13,936 bases of DNA from Flavobacteriales bacterium UBA1112 (GCA_002313415.1 DCBH01000053.1:1-13936); one strand, 5' to 3'; positions 1-9,968 are shown, counted from the stretch's first letter. The notes: a model not told the origin generated them from the letters alone. A program made the numbers and translations.

Positions 1-2304
1 TTTGGCCCATCCCAACTCAACTTCAACATTGACTCAGGAGAGGCAGAAGGACGTGCTTCGGTGCATGCCCATTTGCAAGAAGGTGCCATGCCACTTGTGC
101 TGAACCTCAACTTGGAAGGGAAAGAACAATGGGAAGCCCGCGCGGAAATGGACGTACAAGATGGCCGATTCGCTTCCCTGCAAGTTGTAGCGAAACCACC
201 GAGAGCAGATGCCGGTTGGACATGGGGGCTCTTGGAGACTGTGATTCCATTTGGTGATCAATTCGTCTCGTTGAAAAATGGCCCTGTCTTTTTCAGTCCA
301 AATTTTCTTTCGGAAAAAGATTCGGACATCTTGCTTGGCGACGACGTGGGAGAAGTTACCCTGCATCTCACACCGATGTCTACAAGCCTTCCTACCCTTG
401 ACATTCGTGGAAACCTTCATTCCAAATGGGCATCCAAATGGCTCCCCAGTTTTGAATCCAAAAACACCCAAATTCGGGGTCAAATTAAGTGGGATTCCTC
501 TCAGCTTTCACCCCTTTCAGGCACCTTGAACCTGGAAGCTCAAGACGTTGCCTGGAAAGCCATTCAATTCTCCTCAGTGCGCTCCACAGCCCAATTCAAA
601 AGTGGCAACTTACGTGCCGAAGTGGCTGCCGATTTCCCTGCCTCCCAAACGACAATACGAAGCAACGCCTCTTGGAGTGTGGAACAATTTGATGAGGTGC
701 AAATGGATGCAAACATTGAAAACTTGCCCTTGGAGTGGTGTCATCCATGGGTGGATACCACTGCAGCCGTCCTGTCGGGCAGCTTGGATGCCAACCTTGA
801 AATGTCCGGACCCTGGCACACTCCTAGATTGTCTGGACTTGGAAAACTAGACACCCTCGTCGCGCGGATACCGAGTCTTGGGACCTCTTTTGGAGCGTCA
901 GGTGAGTTTGATGTCTATTCAGATGAAGTGGTTCTGAAATCTTGCCTTTTGTCCGACAGACTGGGGTCTACTGCACGTGTGGAAGGAGCGCTTCTTCACG
1001 ATCAATTTGAAGATTGGAACTTCGACATCTCCATGGTAGATACACCTCAGGAAATGTTGATCATGGATTTGCCGACATCTTCAAAATCACCAGTCTCTGG
1101 CGTTCTGGTGGGTCAAGGAAGCTTGGATGCATTCTTTTGGAACAACCGTCTGGAGCTAAGGGGGGACGTTTCAGCGGAAGCCTCCACGGATTTTAAAATG
1201 TCCCTGACGGACGGAACAAATGAGAGCTGGGAAACTTGGATGACATTCAAAACAACTCCCGCTTCGGGCCCTGCATCCTCTTCTCCTGTAGAGGACGAGC
1301 TTGGTGTTCTTTTGGACTTAAACATCCAAGCCAAGCCCGAGGCCAAAATCACCATTTTGACAGACCCTAAAAATGATGCCAACCTCGTAGGGAGTTCGCA
1401 AGGAAGCATTCATTTGACTCTGGAAGACTGGGAAAGGTTAACCTTGAAAGGTTCGCTGGTTGTGGTGGATGGCCGTTACGATTTCGCGTTGGGATCGTTG
1501 CTGAGAAAGCAATTCCTTGTTGAGCCTGGAGGGTCATTGTTTTGGAGCGGAGACCCCTATCAAGGTAGGATTGATCTTCATGCGAAATACGCCACACGCG
1601 CGGACATTCAGCCACTTCTCGGCAGCACAACAACAGGAATCCAGAACGAAGACATTGATGTGATTCTTCATCTAAATGGGCCTATGCTGCGACCAAACAT
1701 TGCTTTTGACATCGTGGCGCCGCGTGCTCCTGCACTTGTGTCTGAGGCCCTCACCAACGCGATTCTAGATGATTCCGAACGCACACGCCAAGCCATTGCA
1801 TTACTCAGTTTGCAGGAGTTTCTTCCCCAACAAATCAACACACTTGAATTGGGGACCACGGGGCTTCAGGAGTACAGCATCGACATTGTCACGTCTCAAC
1901 TTTCGCAGTGGCTAAGCAAAATAAATGAAGACATCGACGTAGGTATACGATACGACGCATCTTCTTATCTCAACCCCTCATCAGTCAGTCAAGATGCTTT
2001 GCAAGTTGCCTTGAAAGCGTCGTTTTTTGAAGATAAACTCGAAGTAGAAGGAGCCATGGGTTCGCGTGATGTCACCCAAGAGGCCTTGGGAGATGCTCAA
2101 CTTCAAAATGTACGCGTGCTGTACAATCTGAACGAAGAACATGGAATACAACTTGCCGGATTCTCGTCGTCTCAATCCTCAGCCACACAATCCGGAAATA
2201 CCACGAGTCAAGGCGTGGGCATACGCTGGCATCGATCTTTCAATTGGACTTGGCCTTGGAATCAATCCAAAACCACTTCTCGAGACAACAACGAGTCAGA
2301 GTGA
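1..2304 (+). CDS. tamB: TamB-type translocation/assembly module protein, C-terminal part (5' end outside window)
   Basis: The frame is open from base 1 to the TGA at 2302-2304, so about 767 residues of the C-terminal part are present and the start lies outside the window. The sequence is a long run of beta-rich repeats without cysteine or enzyme motifs, as in TamB/DUF490 proteins. The diagnostic part is near the end: GDPYQGRIDLHAKY (about 1549-1590), then a low-complexity spacer and the block LHLNGPMLRPNIAFDIVAP (about 1666-1722), both typical of Bacteroidota TamB proteins, followed by a terminal beta domain (NEDIDVGIRYD and later strands). Family knowledge: TamB is anchored in the inner membrane, spans the periplasm as a lipid-conducting beta groove, and works with an Omp85-type partner (TamA) in outer-membrane assembly and phospholipid transport. 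The partner gene is not in the window. The 3' end overlaps the minus-strand gene at 2262-2714 by 43 bp. Confidence 0.88.
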   Translation, partial: FGPSQLNFNIDSGEAEGRASVHAHLQEGAMPLVLNLNLEGKEQWEARAEMDVQDGRFASLQVVAKPPRADAGWTWGLLETVIPFGDQFVSLKNGPVFFSPNFLSEKDSDILLGDDVGEVTLHLTPMSTSLPTLDIRGNLHSKWASKWLPSFESKNTQIRGQIKWDSSQLSPLSGTLNLEAQDVAWKAIQFSSVRSTAQFKSGNLRAEVAADFPASQTTIRSNASWSVEQFDEVQMDANIENLPLEWCHPWVDTTAAVLSGSLDANLEMSGPWHTPRLSGLGKLDTLVARIPSLGTSFGASGEFDVYSDEVVLKSCLLSDRLGSTARVEGALLHDQFEDWNFDISMVDTPQEMLIMDLPTSSKSPVSGVLVGQGSLDAFFWNNRLELRGDVSAEASTDFKMSLTDGTNESWETWMTFKTTPASGPASSSPVEDELGVLLDLNIQAKPEAKITILTDPKNDANLVGSSQGSIHLTLEDWERLTLKGSLVVVDGRYDFALGSLLRKQFLVEPGGSLFWSGDPYQGRIDLHAKYATRADIQPLLGSTTTGIQNEDIDVILHLNGPMLRPNIAFDIVAPRAPALVSEALTNAILDDSERTRQAIALLSLQEFLPQQINTLELGTTGLQEYSIDIVTSQLSQWLSKINEDIDVGIRYDASSYLNPSSVSQDALQVALKASFFEDKLEVEGAMGSRDVTQEALGDAQLQNVRVLYNLNEEHGIQLAGFSSSQSSATQSGNTTSQGVGIRWHRSFNWTWPWNQSKTTSRDNNESE

Positions 2305-2714
2305 CCCATCTGCACCTCTTGGTGCTGCAACCAGCAATCGATGAGCCACCCCTTGGCCACTTGAGGATTTCGAAAAACGCGAAAAGGCACCTCGGAAGAG
2401 AAAAACATCCATCGGATTTTATGTCGCAATGCGGTGATTCCAGAGGGAACGACCGCTGCGCGAGCAACAATTCCATTTGCAGCTTCTTGGGTCATCCAAA
2501 ATGAAAGCACTTCTTGGTCAAAAACCTCTATGTCTGATGGGATGAGGTGCAAAACGGTGCCCGCGTGCTCAGGGCACAAAGACCTTCTTTCCTCCTCGAT
2601 GCGAATCGCCGCGTTTTCATCCAAAAGGTGGTCAGAGCAATGGGCGACAGCACACATTCCTGAAGCCCAAGTGTACTCAGCTCGTTCAGACGAGCTTTTC
2701 AATCCATGTTCCAT
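2262..2714 (-). CDS. Small cytosolic protein, probable STAS/SpoIIAA-like fold
   Basis: 150 residues, no signal peptide or membrane segment. The central part alternates strands and helices: a helix with LDENAAIRIEEERRSL (residues about 51-66), a strand TVLHLIPSDIEVF, a helix ending in TQEAANGIVARAAVVPSG, a further helix, then PFRVFRNPQVAKGWL near residues 115-130. This order, with an ARxAVV-type strand and a final 'F-x-[N/D]-x-x-x-A-x-x-WL' helix, resembles small Bacteroidota proteins with a SpoIIAA/STAS-like fold. That is a fold-level guess from pattern, not a recognised ortholog, and no biochemical role can be assigned. The start at 2714 is the first ATG with a sensible N-terminus. The last about 14 codons are antisense to the end of tamB. 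A 92-bp gap separates it from the lipoprotein gene upstream, with no clear promoter in it. Confidence 0.6.
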   Translation of the reverse strand: MEHGLKSSSERAEYTWASGMCAVAHCSDHLLDENAAIRIEEERRSLCPEHAGTVLHLIPSDIEVFDQEVLSFWMTQEAANGIVARAAVVPSGITALRHKIRWMFFSSEVPFRVFRNPQVAKGWLIDCWLQHQEVQMGHSDSLLSREVVLD

Positions 2715-2806
2715 GCCCTCAATATGGACAGGTCATCGCACGTATCGCATTCCCACAGGACAAAAGTGTTCACACGCAAATGGGTATTTCTTGCTCCGAC
2801 GATGCT

Positions 2807-4006
2807 TCAATCGCAACTGTAGTCGCTGATGCCACTCGGTGCAGGTGAGCAAAAATTCAAGGCCGCAGTCAGGTCACCCTCTTGCATGTGTTGAATGGTT
2901 TGCTTGGTATATCCCAAGCCATACACCCCCACAGTGCTTCTCGAACCCCAAAGTCCGACACCACCTATAGGCTCGCCATTCTCGTCAATCACTTCAATGT
3001 TGGTCCAAGTTGGACGATCCTGTACGATGCTGTTGGTCGTTTCGTTGACATCCAAATAGATGGCCAAATCTTGGTTTGCCACTTGCAACACAAAGTCGAA
3101 TGCCCGTTCCATTTGGTATTCGCTGTCGTATCGGCCCAGCACCCGACGAATTTGTGGATTTGCCTCCAACCTCGTGCTCATTTCACCAAACAACCTCTGA
3201 CACTCGAAAGGTTCATCAATGGTTTGGAATCCATTCAATCCGCTGACTGAACGCGTCCCTACAGAAAGTGTCAAAGACTTGTCTCGAGTGCTGTCGAGTA
3301 CTGTCAATGCTGCGTCAGCGTAGTATCTCTCTTCAAAATGAACGACCAAAGACGCCGTGTAGAGGCTTGCACCCGGTGATGTCGTCCACTTGAATGGAAA
3401 ATTGGGGTAGGTGGCCGAACCATCCGGGTTCACTGCAGCAAATCCCATTTTATAACTGGGCAGATTGGGGGGAGGCTGGTTGATGGACCCGACACTCGAC
3501 TCTACCATGGTGGTGGTTGCCTGCGCTTTTTTTCCATCTGGCAAGTCCAACTCAAGACGGTAAAGCATGTCGTCTTGCAAGGACTCTATTGCCGTCGAAG
3601 CATAATATACGCGTTGGGTTGGACCATAAAAGATGCCCGAAATGTCTTTGTTGTCGATCAATGTGTCGCGCAATGTCCACTCTCGTCCTGTCGGTAGCTC
3701 AGTGCCCACAACTCCCCCAGAACTCGAAGGAATCAATTCGACAATGCGAGCCCCCACGCTGCCTGCAGGGTACTCAGAGCTGTCGGAAACCTGTGCCGCC
3801 AGCAATTGGTTTCCCTCGCCAAGCCACGTTCGATTCACTTTCACCCATTGGGTATCCGCTTCCAAGTCGAGCAACCCATAAACGACGGGGATGCTGTCGT
3901 AAGGTGCCGTCAAATTTACCTCCGTGCTGCACCCTACCACGAAAGCCAACATTGCTGCAGCCACAACAGAACCCAATCTCCACGCATTCAATGTTTCCTT
4001 TCCCAT
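2807..4006 (-). CDS. Outer-membrane-type lipoprotein, DUF4249-like
   Basis: 399 residues. The N-terminus MGKETLNAWRLGSVVAAAML...VVGC is a lipoprotein signal peptide with the lipobox cysteine at residue 26. The mature protein begins CSTEVNLTAPYDSIPVVYGLLD and then KVNRTWLGEGN, which parallels the 'C..E..L....P.LVVeG.l' start of DUF4249 proteins in Bacteroidota; length also fits (about 350-400). The rest is beta-rich with no catalytic motif seen. Family members often accompany TonB-dependent receptors, but none is visible here. The start codon lies 10 bp after the stop of the acyl-CoA reductase gene on the same strand, so the two are probably one transcript; no functional link is evident. Family name is moderately sure, lipoprotein status very sure. 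It is likely an outer-membrane or periplasm-facing lipoprotein. Confidence 0.8.
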   Translation of the reverse strand: MGKETLNAWRLGSVVAAAMLAFVVGCSTEVNLTAPYDSIPVVYGLLDLEADTQWVKVNRTWLGEGNQLLAAQVSDSSEYPAGSVGARIVELIPSSSGGVVGTELPTGREWTLRDTLIDNKDISGIFYGPTQRVYYASTAIESLQDDMLYRLELDLPDGKKAQATTTMVESSVGSINQPPPNLPSYKMGFAAVNPDGSATYPNFPFKWTTSPGASLYTASLVVHFEERYYADAALTVLDSTRDKSLTLSVGTRSVSGLNGFQTIDEPFECQRLFGEMSTRLEANPQIRRVLGRYDSEYQMERAFDFVLQVANQDLAIYLDVNETTNSIVQDRPTWTNIEVIDENGEPIGGVGLWGSRSTVGVYGLGYTKQTIQHMQEGDLTAALNFCSPAPSGISDYSCD

Positions 4007-4016
4007 GGATGTAAAA

Positions 4017-5451
<1,435 letters not shown>

Positions 5452-5483
5452 GAATCAAGGCGTTTTGGCGTTAGGTTGCCAAC

Positions 5484-6383
5484 ATGAAGCACCTGCCCTT
5501 CTCATTGTTCATCTCTTTAGGAAGCCTGCTCACGTTTGTTGGTGCATCTCTGCCGCAGAACAGTCACGCACAAAGCCCCGAGTGGGCCAGAATTGCTGCC
5601 GCACAAGAAAGCTTGGCACGAGCGCAGACAGAGGAAAATCGTCTTGCTCTTCACGACCAGTTGCAAACCCTTTGGGTGGAAGCACTTTCCACTGGCCATG
5701 CATTTGATGTGGATTGGAGTGAGTGGAACAATGCCGTTGTCGATTTGGGGCAAAATGAAGAACGGTTGTTGGTCTTCACTTGGAATGTCGAGCTCGACGA
5801 TCGCACTCAGCGCTACGGCGGATGGATTGCAATGGCCTCATCTGCAACCGAGTTGGGGTACGAATTCGTCATGCTTAATCACGACCGAGACATCGACCCA
5901 CAAGACTCAGGTCGAATGCACCGTCACGACCAATGGCAAGGAGGGTTGTACTACGATGGCGTGCTTACACGAGATCGCAAAAATCCCGTTTATACGTTGC
6001 TCGCATGGGATGGCGCTGACGCTCTGACAACGCGGAAGTGGGTAGAAACAGTAGAGCCACGGAACGGTCGTTTGCGCTTTGGAGCACCGCGCTTCAATAC
6101 ACCTGAGGGATTGTTGAAACGCGTGGTTCTGACATATGCCGATGCCGTTCAAACCACCCTGCGTTACGAAAAAGGAGAGGAACGCATCGTTTTTGACCAT
6201 TTGGCGCCCAACGATCCAAGCTTCAAAGGCCAATTTGCCTTTTACGGTCCCACATTGAATTACGATGGTCTTGAATGGCGCAAAGGTCGTTGGCACTTCT
6301 CTCCAGACATTCAAGTCCAAAATGGAGACGACAGCTCACCTCGCGATTACCGAGACCCTTCTCGCCGAGGTCGTCAACGTTGA
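5484..6383 (+). CDS. Exported protein of unknown function, conserved in Bacteroidota
   Basis: 299 residues. The N-terminus MKHLPFSLFISLGSLLTFVG... is a classical signal peptide, with probable cleavage in NSHA|QSPEW, so the mature protein is periplasmic or secreted. The middle contains WQGGLYYDGVL, YTLLAWDGADALTTRKWVE, LRFGAPRF, and YEKGEERIVFDHLAPNDPSFKGQFAFYGPTLNYDG. I recall this arrangement from unannotated Bacteroidota proteins but know no function; no active site or metal motif is evident. The C-terminus is short and basic (SRRGRQR), without a sorting domain. Its stop codon TGA shares its last base with the ATG of the next gene (TGATG), so the two are probably translationally coupled. 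Start chosen because it is the first ATG and gives a complete signal peptide. Confidence 0.82.
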   Translation: MKHLPFSLFISLGSLLTFVGASLPQNSHAQSPEWARIAAAQESLARAQTEENRLALHDQLQTLWVEALSTGHAFDVDWSEWNNAVVDLGQNEERLLVFTWNVELDDRTQRYGGWIAMASSATELGYEFVMLNHDRDIDPQDSGRMHRHDQWQGGLYYDGVLTRDRKNPVYTLLAWDGADALTTRKWVETVEPRNGRLRFGAPRFNTPEGLLKRVVLTYADAVQTTLRYEKGEERIVFDHLAPNDPSFKGQFAFYGPTLNYDGLEWRKGRWHFSPDIQVQNGDDSSPRDYRDPSRRGRQR

Positions 6384-7267
6384 TGCCATTTTTAACTCAT
6401 TTCCATCCCATGACGTCGACCCCATTCCTGCGCTTCCAACGATTGACAAGTTTATCTCTCGCGCTTTTGATTTGCATGTCAAGTGTTTTCGGCCAAACCG
6501 AAGATTCTAATGACTCCAGCAATGGAGCTCAAATGATGGAAGAATTGGTGCGATTAACCATGGTTCCCTTGGCCGATACTCCAATAAATTTTGATGGCAG
6601 TTTTGCTTACGAATTGACCCAATCAGATCAGACCACTGTGGGAGAATTGAGGTGGGGCAACAGTGGGAAGACCATCATGTGGACCGATGAATTCGATAAA
6701 AAAGGCCTGTACACACTTCAATTGGATCCCAGCAAGCCTCTGGCGACATTGACCATGATGAATGAAGAAGGGCATTTCTTGACCTCTGAAATGATGACCC
6801 GTGCCAATCTGTGGTCAGAAAATGGGACACCGCCGCCCTTCACAAAGGAACTCAAAATCGACAGCAGAGCCGAAGCCGACACCCTCCTCGGATATACTTG
6901 CATGAAGTACAGAGGGAAATCTGGAAAAGAGAAGGTCGCGATTTGGATTGCCACCGAAAGCGTGAATCTCAGCAAAGAAAACGCCTACAGCCTCCGCACA
7001 GCTTGGGGACATTGGCTGAATTCACGGGTGACATCCAAGGTGTTGCGCGGCCTCATTCTTCCAGATGGATTGCCCTTGAAAGTGGAATGGGGTGAGAGCC
7101 AAGAAGACGGACGTTTGCCCAACGTCATGACCATTTTGACACTCAATGCCTCGGCAGCATACACTTTGAATGCGCCCCAGATTTGGATGCATGTGCCAGG
7201 ACGCGACATCAACGAAGTCGCGAGAGAACTGCGCGACGAAAAGGGTGCAAAAGACACCAAAGACTGA
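6383..7267 (+). CDS. Exported DUF4412-like protein
   Basis: 294 residues if translation starts at the ATG at 6383 inside TGATG; an ATG at 6410 gives a more compact signal peptide (MTSTPFLRFQRLTSLSLALL then ICMSSVFGQ) and is an equally good start. Cleavage is probably after VFG or FGQ. The mature part is beta-rich: FDGSFAYELTQSD, GKTIMWTDEFDKKGLYTLQLD, then LLGYTCMKYRGKSGKEKVAIWIATE, the 'LGYxCxKY ... WxTxE' pattern of DUF4412 and related GLPGLI-type proteins, and a C-terminal LPLKVEWGE strand. No enzyme motif is seen. The coupled stop/start with the preceding exported protein suggests the two are made together and may act together in the periplasm; that is inference. The gene converges with the Smr-domain gene after 35 bp. 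Confidence 0.78.
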   Translation: MPFLTHFHPMTSTPFLRFQRLTSLSLALLICMSSVFGQTEDSNDSSNGAQMMEELVRLTMVPLADTPINFDGSFAYELTQSDQTTVGELRWGNSGKTIMWTDEFDKKGLYTLQLDPSKPLATLTMMNEEGHFLTSEMMTRANLWSENGTPPPFTKELKIDSRAEADTLLGYTCMKYRGKSGKEKVAIWIATESVNLSKENAYSLRTAWGHWLNSRVTSKVLRGLILPDGLPLKVEWGESQEDGRLPNVMTILTLNASAAYTLNAPQIWMHVPGRDINEVARELRDEKGAKDTKD

Positions 7268-7302
7268 CGATACCAAAGACGGCTCATCCCGAGGAAATGG
7301 TT

Positions 7303-7914
7303 TTACTCGGGCCTGCGCCAAGAAGCCTGTCCCAACCAAACCTCCGTTGCTCCTGACCCATAACGGCGAGGATCTCCATCTCGAAAACTGCAATCTGGAT
7401 GATGTTGCTCCAATGAGTTGCGAATTTGATGACGGAGAACACCTTGTCCCACTCCGTGGATGAACACAATTCGACGAAGCTTCTCGCGCTTGGCGATGTC
7501 CATCATACGGTCAAAGTGATTCATTTGTATTGCAATCTTCGCCCTGTCTGGAATGCCGCGTTGATCATCCACCAACTCGTGAATGTGCAAATCGACCTCC
7601 ATGTGGGCATCCCGGCGAGCCATGCTCGTGGCTTGGGCATTTTGATAGCGCACCTCAAAATCTTTTTGGAGCTCCCGCATTCGCTTCTCTCCAACCTCTT
7701 GAGTGAGCAACTTGGCCACATCAGGGATGGTGTCGCCGTACTGTTTTGCTTCAACTTCAGGATCAGGTGCCAGAAGGAGCTCAGATTGGTCTACGGAGCG
7801 CTCAAAACCATGCTCGTCCTCCACCAAAACCGTGTTGCCTTCGACTCGAACAACGGTGGCACTGCCAACGTCATTCAGGAACTTCACAAGTTGTCCTGGC
7901 TTCAATTCCTTCAT
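7303..7914 (-). CDS. Smr-domain protein (DUF2027/Smr type)
   Basis: 203 residues from the ATG at 7914, which overlaps the stop of the upstream methyltransferase gene as ATGA. The frame is open further upstream, but that reads through the methyltransferase in another frame. Residues 5-50 (KPGQLVKFLNDVGSATVVRV...) form a small beta-barrel-like domain, as in the N-terminus of Bacteroidota DUF2027 proteins. The Smr domain is at the C-terminus: VDLHIHELVD (108-117), RIVFIHGVGQGVLR (148-161) with the family HGxGxGxLR motif, and YGSGATEVWL (185-194). Family knowledge: Smr domains bind or nick nucleic acids, and some rescue collided ribosomes as endonucleases. There is no MutS portion here, so a mismatch repair role is not implied. 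Cytosolic, probably cotranscribed with the methyltransferase. Confidence 0.88.
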   Translation of the reverse strand: MKELKPGQLVKFLNDVGSATVVRVEGNTVLVEDEHGFERSVDQSELLLAPDPEVEAKQYGDTIPDVAKLLTQEVGEKRMRELQKDFEVRYQNAQATSMARRDAHMEVDLHIHELVDDQRGIPDRAKIAIQMNHFDRMMDIAKREKLRRIVFIHGVGQGVLRHQIRNSLEQHHPDCSFRDGDPRRYGSGATEVWLGQASWRRPE

Positions 7915-8519
7915 GATGCGTCTTTTTGAATGACCGCTTGACACGTCACCGCGGGGCCTTGATGAAAGGGTCCCTCGTCCAAGATCTGAGCACATCGTGC
8001 ATGCCATGTCACAATTGCATCGTCAAATGCATCCGCAACGTCCTCGTGAAACGTGGTTTCATGGAACAGCATGTCCATTCGCTTGGGTCCACCTGAGGAC
8101 AATTCCAACTGGTCTTGGTGAAATCCTTCGACAATCATACATCCTCCTGGTTTGACCCATTGCCATGCTCGCGCGTGAAAGTTGGAGCGCAACTCAGGAG
8201 GCATGTGCGCAAATACCAAAGCCACCACATCAAATTGAGAGGCTGGGACAAAATCGAACACATCGGCCACTTCGACTTGAATGTCGACACCGCGAGAAAT
8301 GGCGAGGGCTTTGGATTTTTGAACCCCCACAGGACTGACATCAAACGACGTGACATCCCATCCTTGTTCCGCTGCGTACACGGCGTTCCGTCCTTCTCCA
8401 TCGCAGGGCAAACAGAGGCTTCCTCCTTTGCGCAGAGCCAGCTGCGAAGCAAAGAATACGTTGGGCTTTTCTCCATACACGGTGACATTGTCGCCATAAC
8501 GTTGATCCCAATGATTCAT
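7911..8519 (-). CDS. Class I SAM-dependent methyltransferase
   Basis: 202 residues, no signal peptide. Motif I is LCLPCDGEGRNAVYAA (residues 35-50), the glycine-rich SAM loop with a proline in place of the usual first glycine, as is common in this small-methyltransferase group; the acidic end of strand 2 is SFDVS (Asp60); motif for strand 4 is FDVVALVFAHMPPE (96-109), and WVKPGGCMIVEGF (121-133) is the post-motif strand 5 region. The N-terminus WDQRYGDNVTVYGEKPN is the usual lid of TehB-like/thiopurine-type methyltransferases. Substrate unknown. It heads a two-gene unit with the Smr gene (ATGA overlap). It is divergent from the M28 peptidase over 36 bp; a TATCTTTT box (minus 8536-8529) may be its -7 element, without a good TTG upstream. 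Confidence 0.88.
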   Translation of the reverse strand: MNHWDQRYGDNVTVYGEKPNVFFASQLALRKGGSLCLPCDGEGRNAVYAAEQGWDVTSFDVSPVGVQKSKALAISRGVDIQVEVADVFDFVPASQFDVVALVFAHMPPELRSNFHARAWQWVKPGGCMIVEGFHQDQLELSSGGPKRMDMLFHETTFHEDVADAFDDAIVTWHARCAQILDEGPFHQGPAVTCQAVIQKDAS

Positions 8520-8528
8520 GCTTCTAAG

Positions 8529-8536
8529 AAAAGATA
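8529..8536 (-). promoter_or_regulatory. Possible -7 box for the methyltransferase-Smr unit
   Basis: On the minus strand this reads TATCTTTT, 7 of 8 to TAnnTTTG, 9 bp before the methyltransferase ATG in the 36-bp divergent gap. No TTG is present 19-21 bp upstream, so the call is weak. Confidence 0.3.
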
Positions 8537-8555
8537 CGAGCGGCTACCTTGCACC

Positions 8556-9965
8556 ATGATGAAGTTGAAAATGTCCCTAATCGCATTAAGCCTCAGTCTG
8601 CTGACTTCCTTCGTTGGAGCACAAACGGCAGATCACCGCACCGACAGTTCCCTCGTTCGCAATGTTTTCAGTGAAGTCCTCGCCCACGGGGAGGCACACG
8701 AAAACCTACGAATTCTGTGCAAGGAGATAGGACATCGACTGAGCGGTTCGCCGAGTGCGGACCGCGCCATCATCTGGGGCCAATCTGTCATGGAGAGGTA
8801 TGGGGTGGATACTTCATACGTCATGCCTGTGGATGTTCCTGCGTGGACTCGGGGAGACATTGCCGAAGCAACGGCCACATCACACGAAGAAGGCACCATG
8901 CCTTTGCACATCACGGCATTGGGAGGGTCGGTGTGCACACCAAAACAGTCCTGGATTGAAGGGCCCCTGCTGGTGGTGCGTCATTTGGATGCACTCGACA
9001 CGTTGGATGCCAAAAATCACATTGTCCTGTTCAATCGCCCCATGGATCCGCTGCTGATCAATACAGGTGCGGCATACGGAGGAGCGTATGATCAACGTGG
9101 CAGTGGTGCCTCTGCAGCCGCGAAAGCTGGAGCCATTGGTGTCCTCGTTCGCTCCTTGACACACGCCCTCGACACCTTACCTCATACGGGATCGCTCCGT
9201 TACAAAGAGGACGTATCTCGGATTCCAGCTGCAGCCATTTCCACAGTAGATGCATCTGCTTTGGCCGAGGCATCTCAATCCTCAAAGCACCCCATTCAAA
9301 TCCGAATGCGAATGAATTGCAGAGATCTGGGCATCCGTGAGCAAGGGAACGTGGTTGGCGAGTGGCGCGGAAGCGAGTGGCCACAAGAAATCATTACCCT
9401 GGGCGGACATCTCGATTCATGGGACATTGGAGAAGGTGCCCACGACGACGGTTCTGGCGTCGTTCACACCTTGGAGGCGCTACGCGCGTTGAAGTCCATC
9501 AATTACAAGCCTCAACGAACTTTGCGCTTCGTGTTGTTTATCAATGAGGAAAATGGCAACCGTGGAGGCAAGATGTACGCCAAAGTCGCATCCGAAGAAC
9601 ACCTCAAGGGCTTGCGACATGTGGCAGCCATGGAATCCGACGCAGGAGGTTTCGTTCCACGCGGCGTGAGAATGGATGCACCAAACAGTGGGGTCGACCT
9701 CGTTCGGAGTTGGTCAGAAACCCTTGAGCCTTACAACCTTCATTACTTCGGCCGCGGCGGTGCTGGCGTGGACATTGGACCACTAAAAAAACTGGAACCC
9801 CGTCCCCTGCTCATGGGGCTTGTCCCTGATGGGCAGCGGTACTTTGATCTTCATCACAGCAGCCAAGACATTTGGGAAAATGTCCACAAACGCGAGCTTG
9901 AACTCGGTGCAGCCACCTGTGCCAGCATGCTTGTTTTGCTCGATCGAAACCTCCCTGCCAAATAA
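8556..9965 (+). CDS. Exported M28 family metallopeptidase, carboxypeptidase Q-like
   Basis: 469 residues from ATG 8556 (or 467 from the adjacent ATG 8559); the frame is open far upstream but that stretch is antisense to the methyltransferase. Signal peptide MMKLKMSLIALSLSLLTSFVGAQ, probable cleavage near residue 22. An inserted PA-like domain lies around residues 130-250 (GSGASAAAKAGAIGVLVRS). The di-zinc catalytic domain shows all expected ligands: GGHLDSWD (His285, supporting Asp287), GAHDDGSG (bridging Asp297), INEENGNRGG (catalytic Glu331, ligand Glu332), MESDAGG (Asp362) and LHHSSQD (His433/434). This order and the wording are those of the PGCP/carboxypeptidase Q group, which releases amino acids from peptides. 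Acts in the periplasm or outside the cell. Ends 3 bp before the stop of the convergent gene at 9969. No sorting domain at the C-terminus. Confidence 0.92.
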   Translation: MMKLKMSLIALSLSLLTSFVGAQTADHRTDSSLVRNVFSEVLAHGEAHENLRILCKEIGHRLSGSPSADRAIIWGQSVMERYGVDTSYVMPVDVPAWTRGDIAEATATSHEEGTMPLHITALGGSVCTPKQSWIEGPLLVVRHLDALDTLDAKNHIVLFNRPMDPLLINTGAAYGGAYDQRGSGASAAAKAGAIGVLVRSLTHALDTLPHTGSLRYKEDVSRIPAAAISTVDASALAEASQSSKHPIQIRMRMNCRDLGIREQGNVVGEWRGSEWPQEIITLGGHLDSWDIGEGAHDDGSGVVHTLEALRALKSINYKPQRTLRFVLFINEENGNRGGKMYAKVASEEHLKGLRHVAAMESDAGGFVPRGVRMDAPNSGVDLVRSWSETLEPYNLHYFGRGGAGVDIGPLKKLEPRPLLMGLVPDGQRYFDLHHSSQDIWENVHKRELELGAATCASMLVLLDRNLPAK

Positions 9966-9968
9966 ATC

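Noticed and set aside
3517..4014. Long plus-strand open frame antisense to the lipoprotein gene.
   Set aside because: Composition is that of a shadow frame (many Arg, Cys, Pro, Ser; no domain), while the minus strand has a lipobox and family features.
7256..7280. Two copies of ACCAAAGAC, 16 bp apart, around the stop codon of the DUF4412-like gene.
   Set aside because: Nine bases, two copies only, no symmetrical structure; likely chance or a trace of slippage.
7426..7929. Plus-strand open frame antisense to the Smr gene.
   Set aside because: The minus-strand frame carries the Smr motifs and the ATGA coupling; the plus frame has no start context or domain.
8115..8555. Upstream in-frame extension of the M28 peptidase gene.
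   Set aside because: It is antisense to the methyltransferase gene and would place the signal peptide in the middle of the protein.
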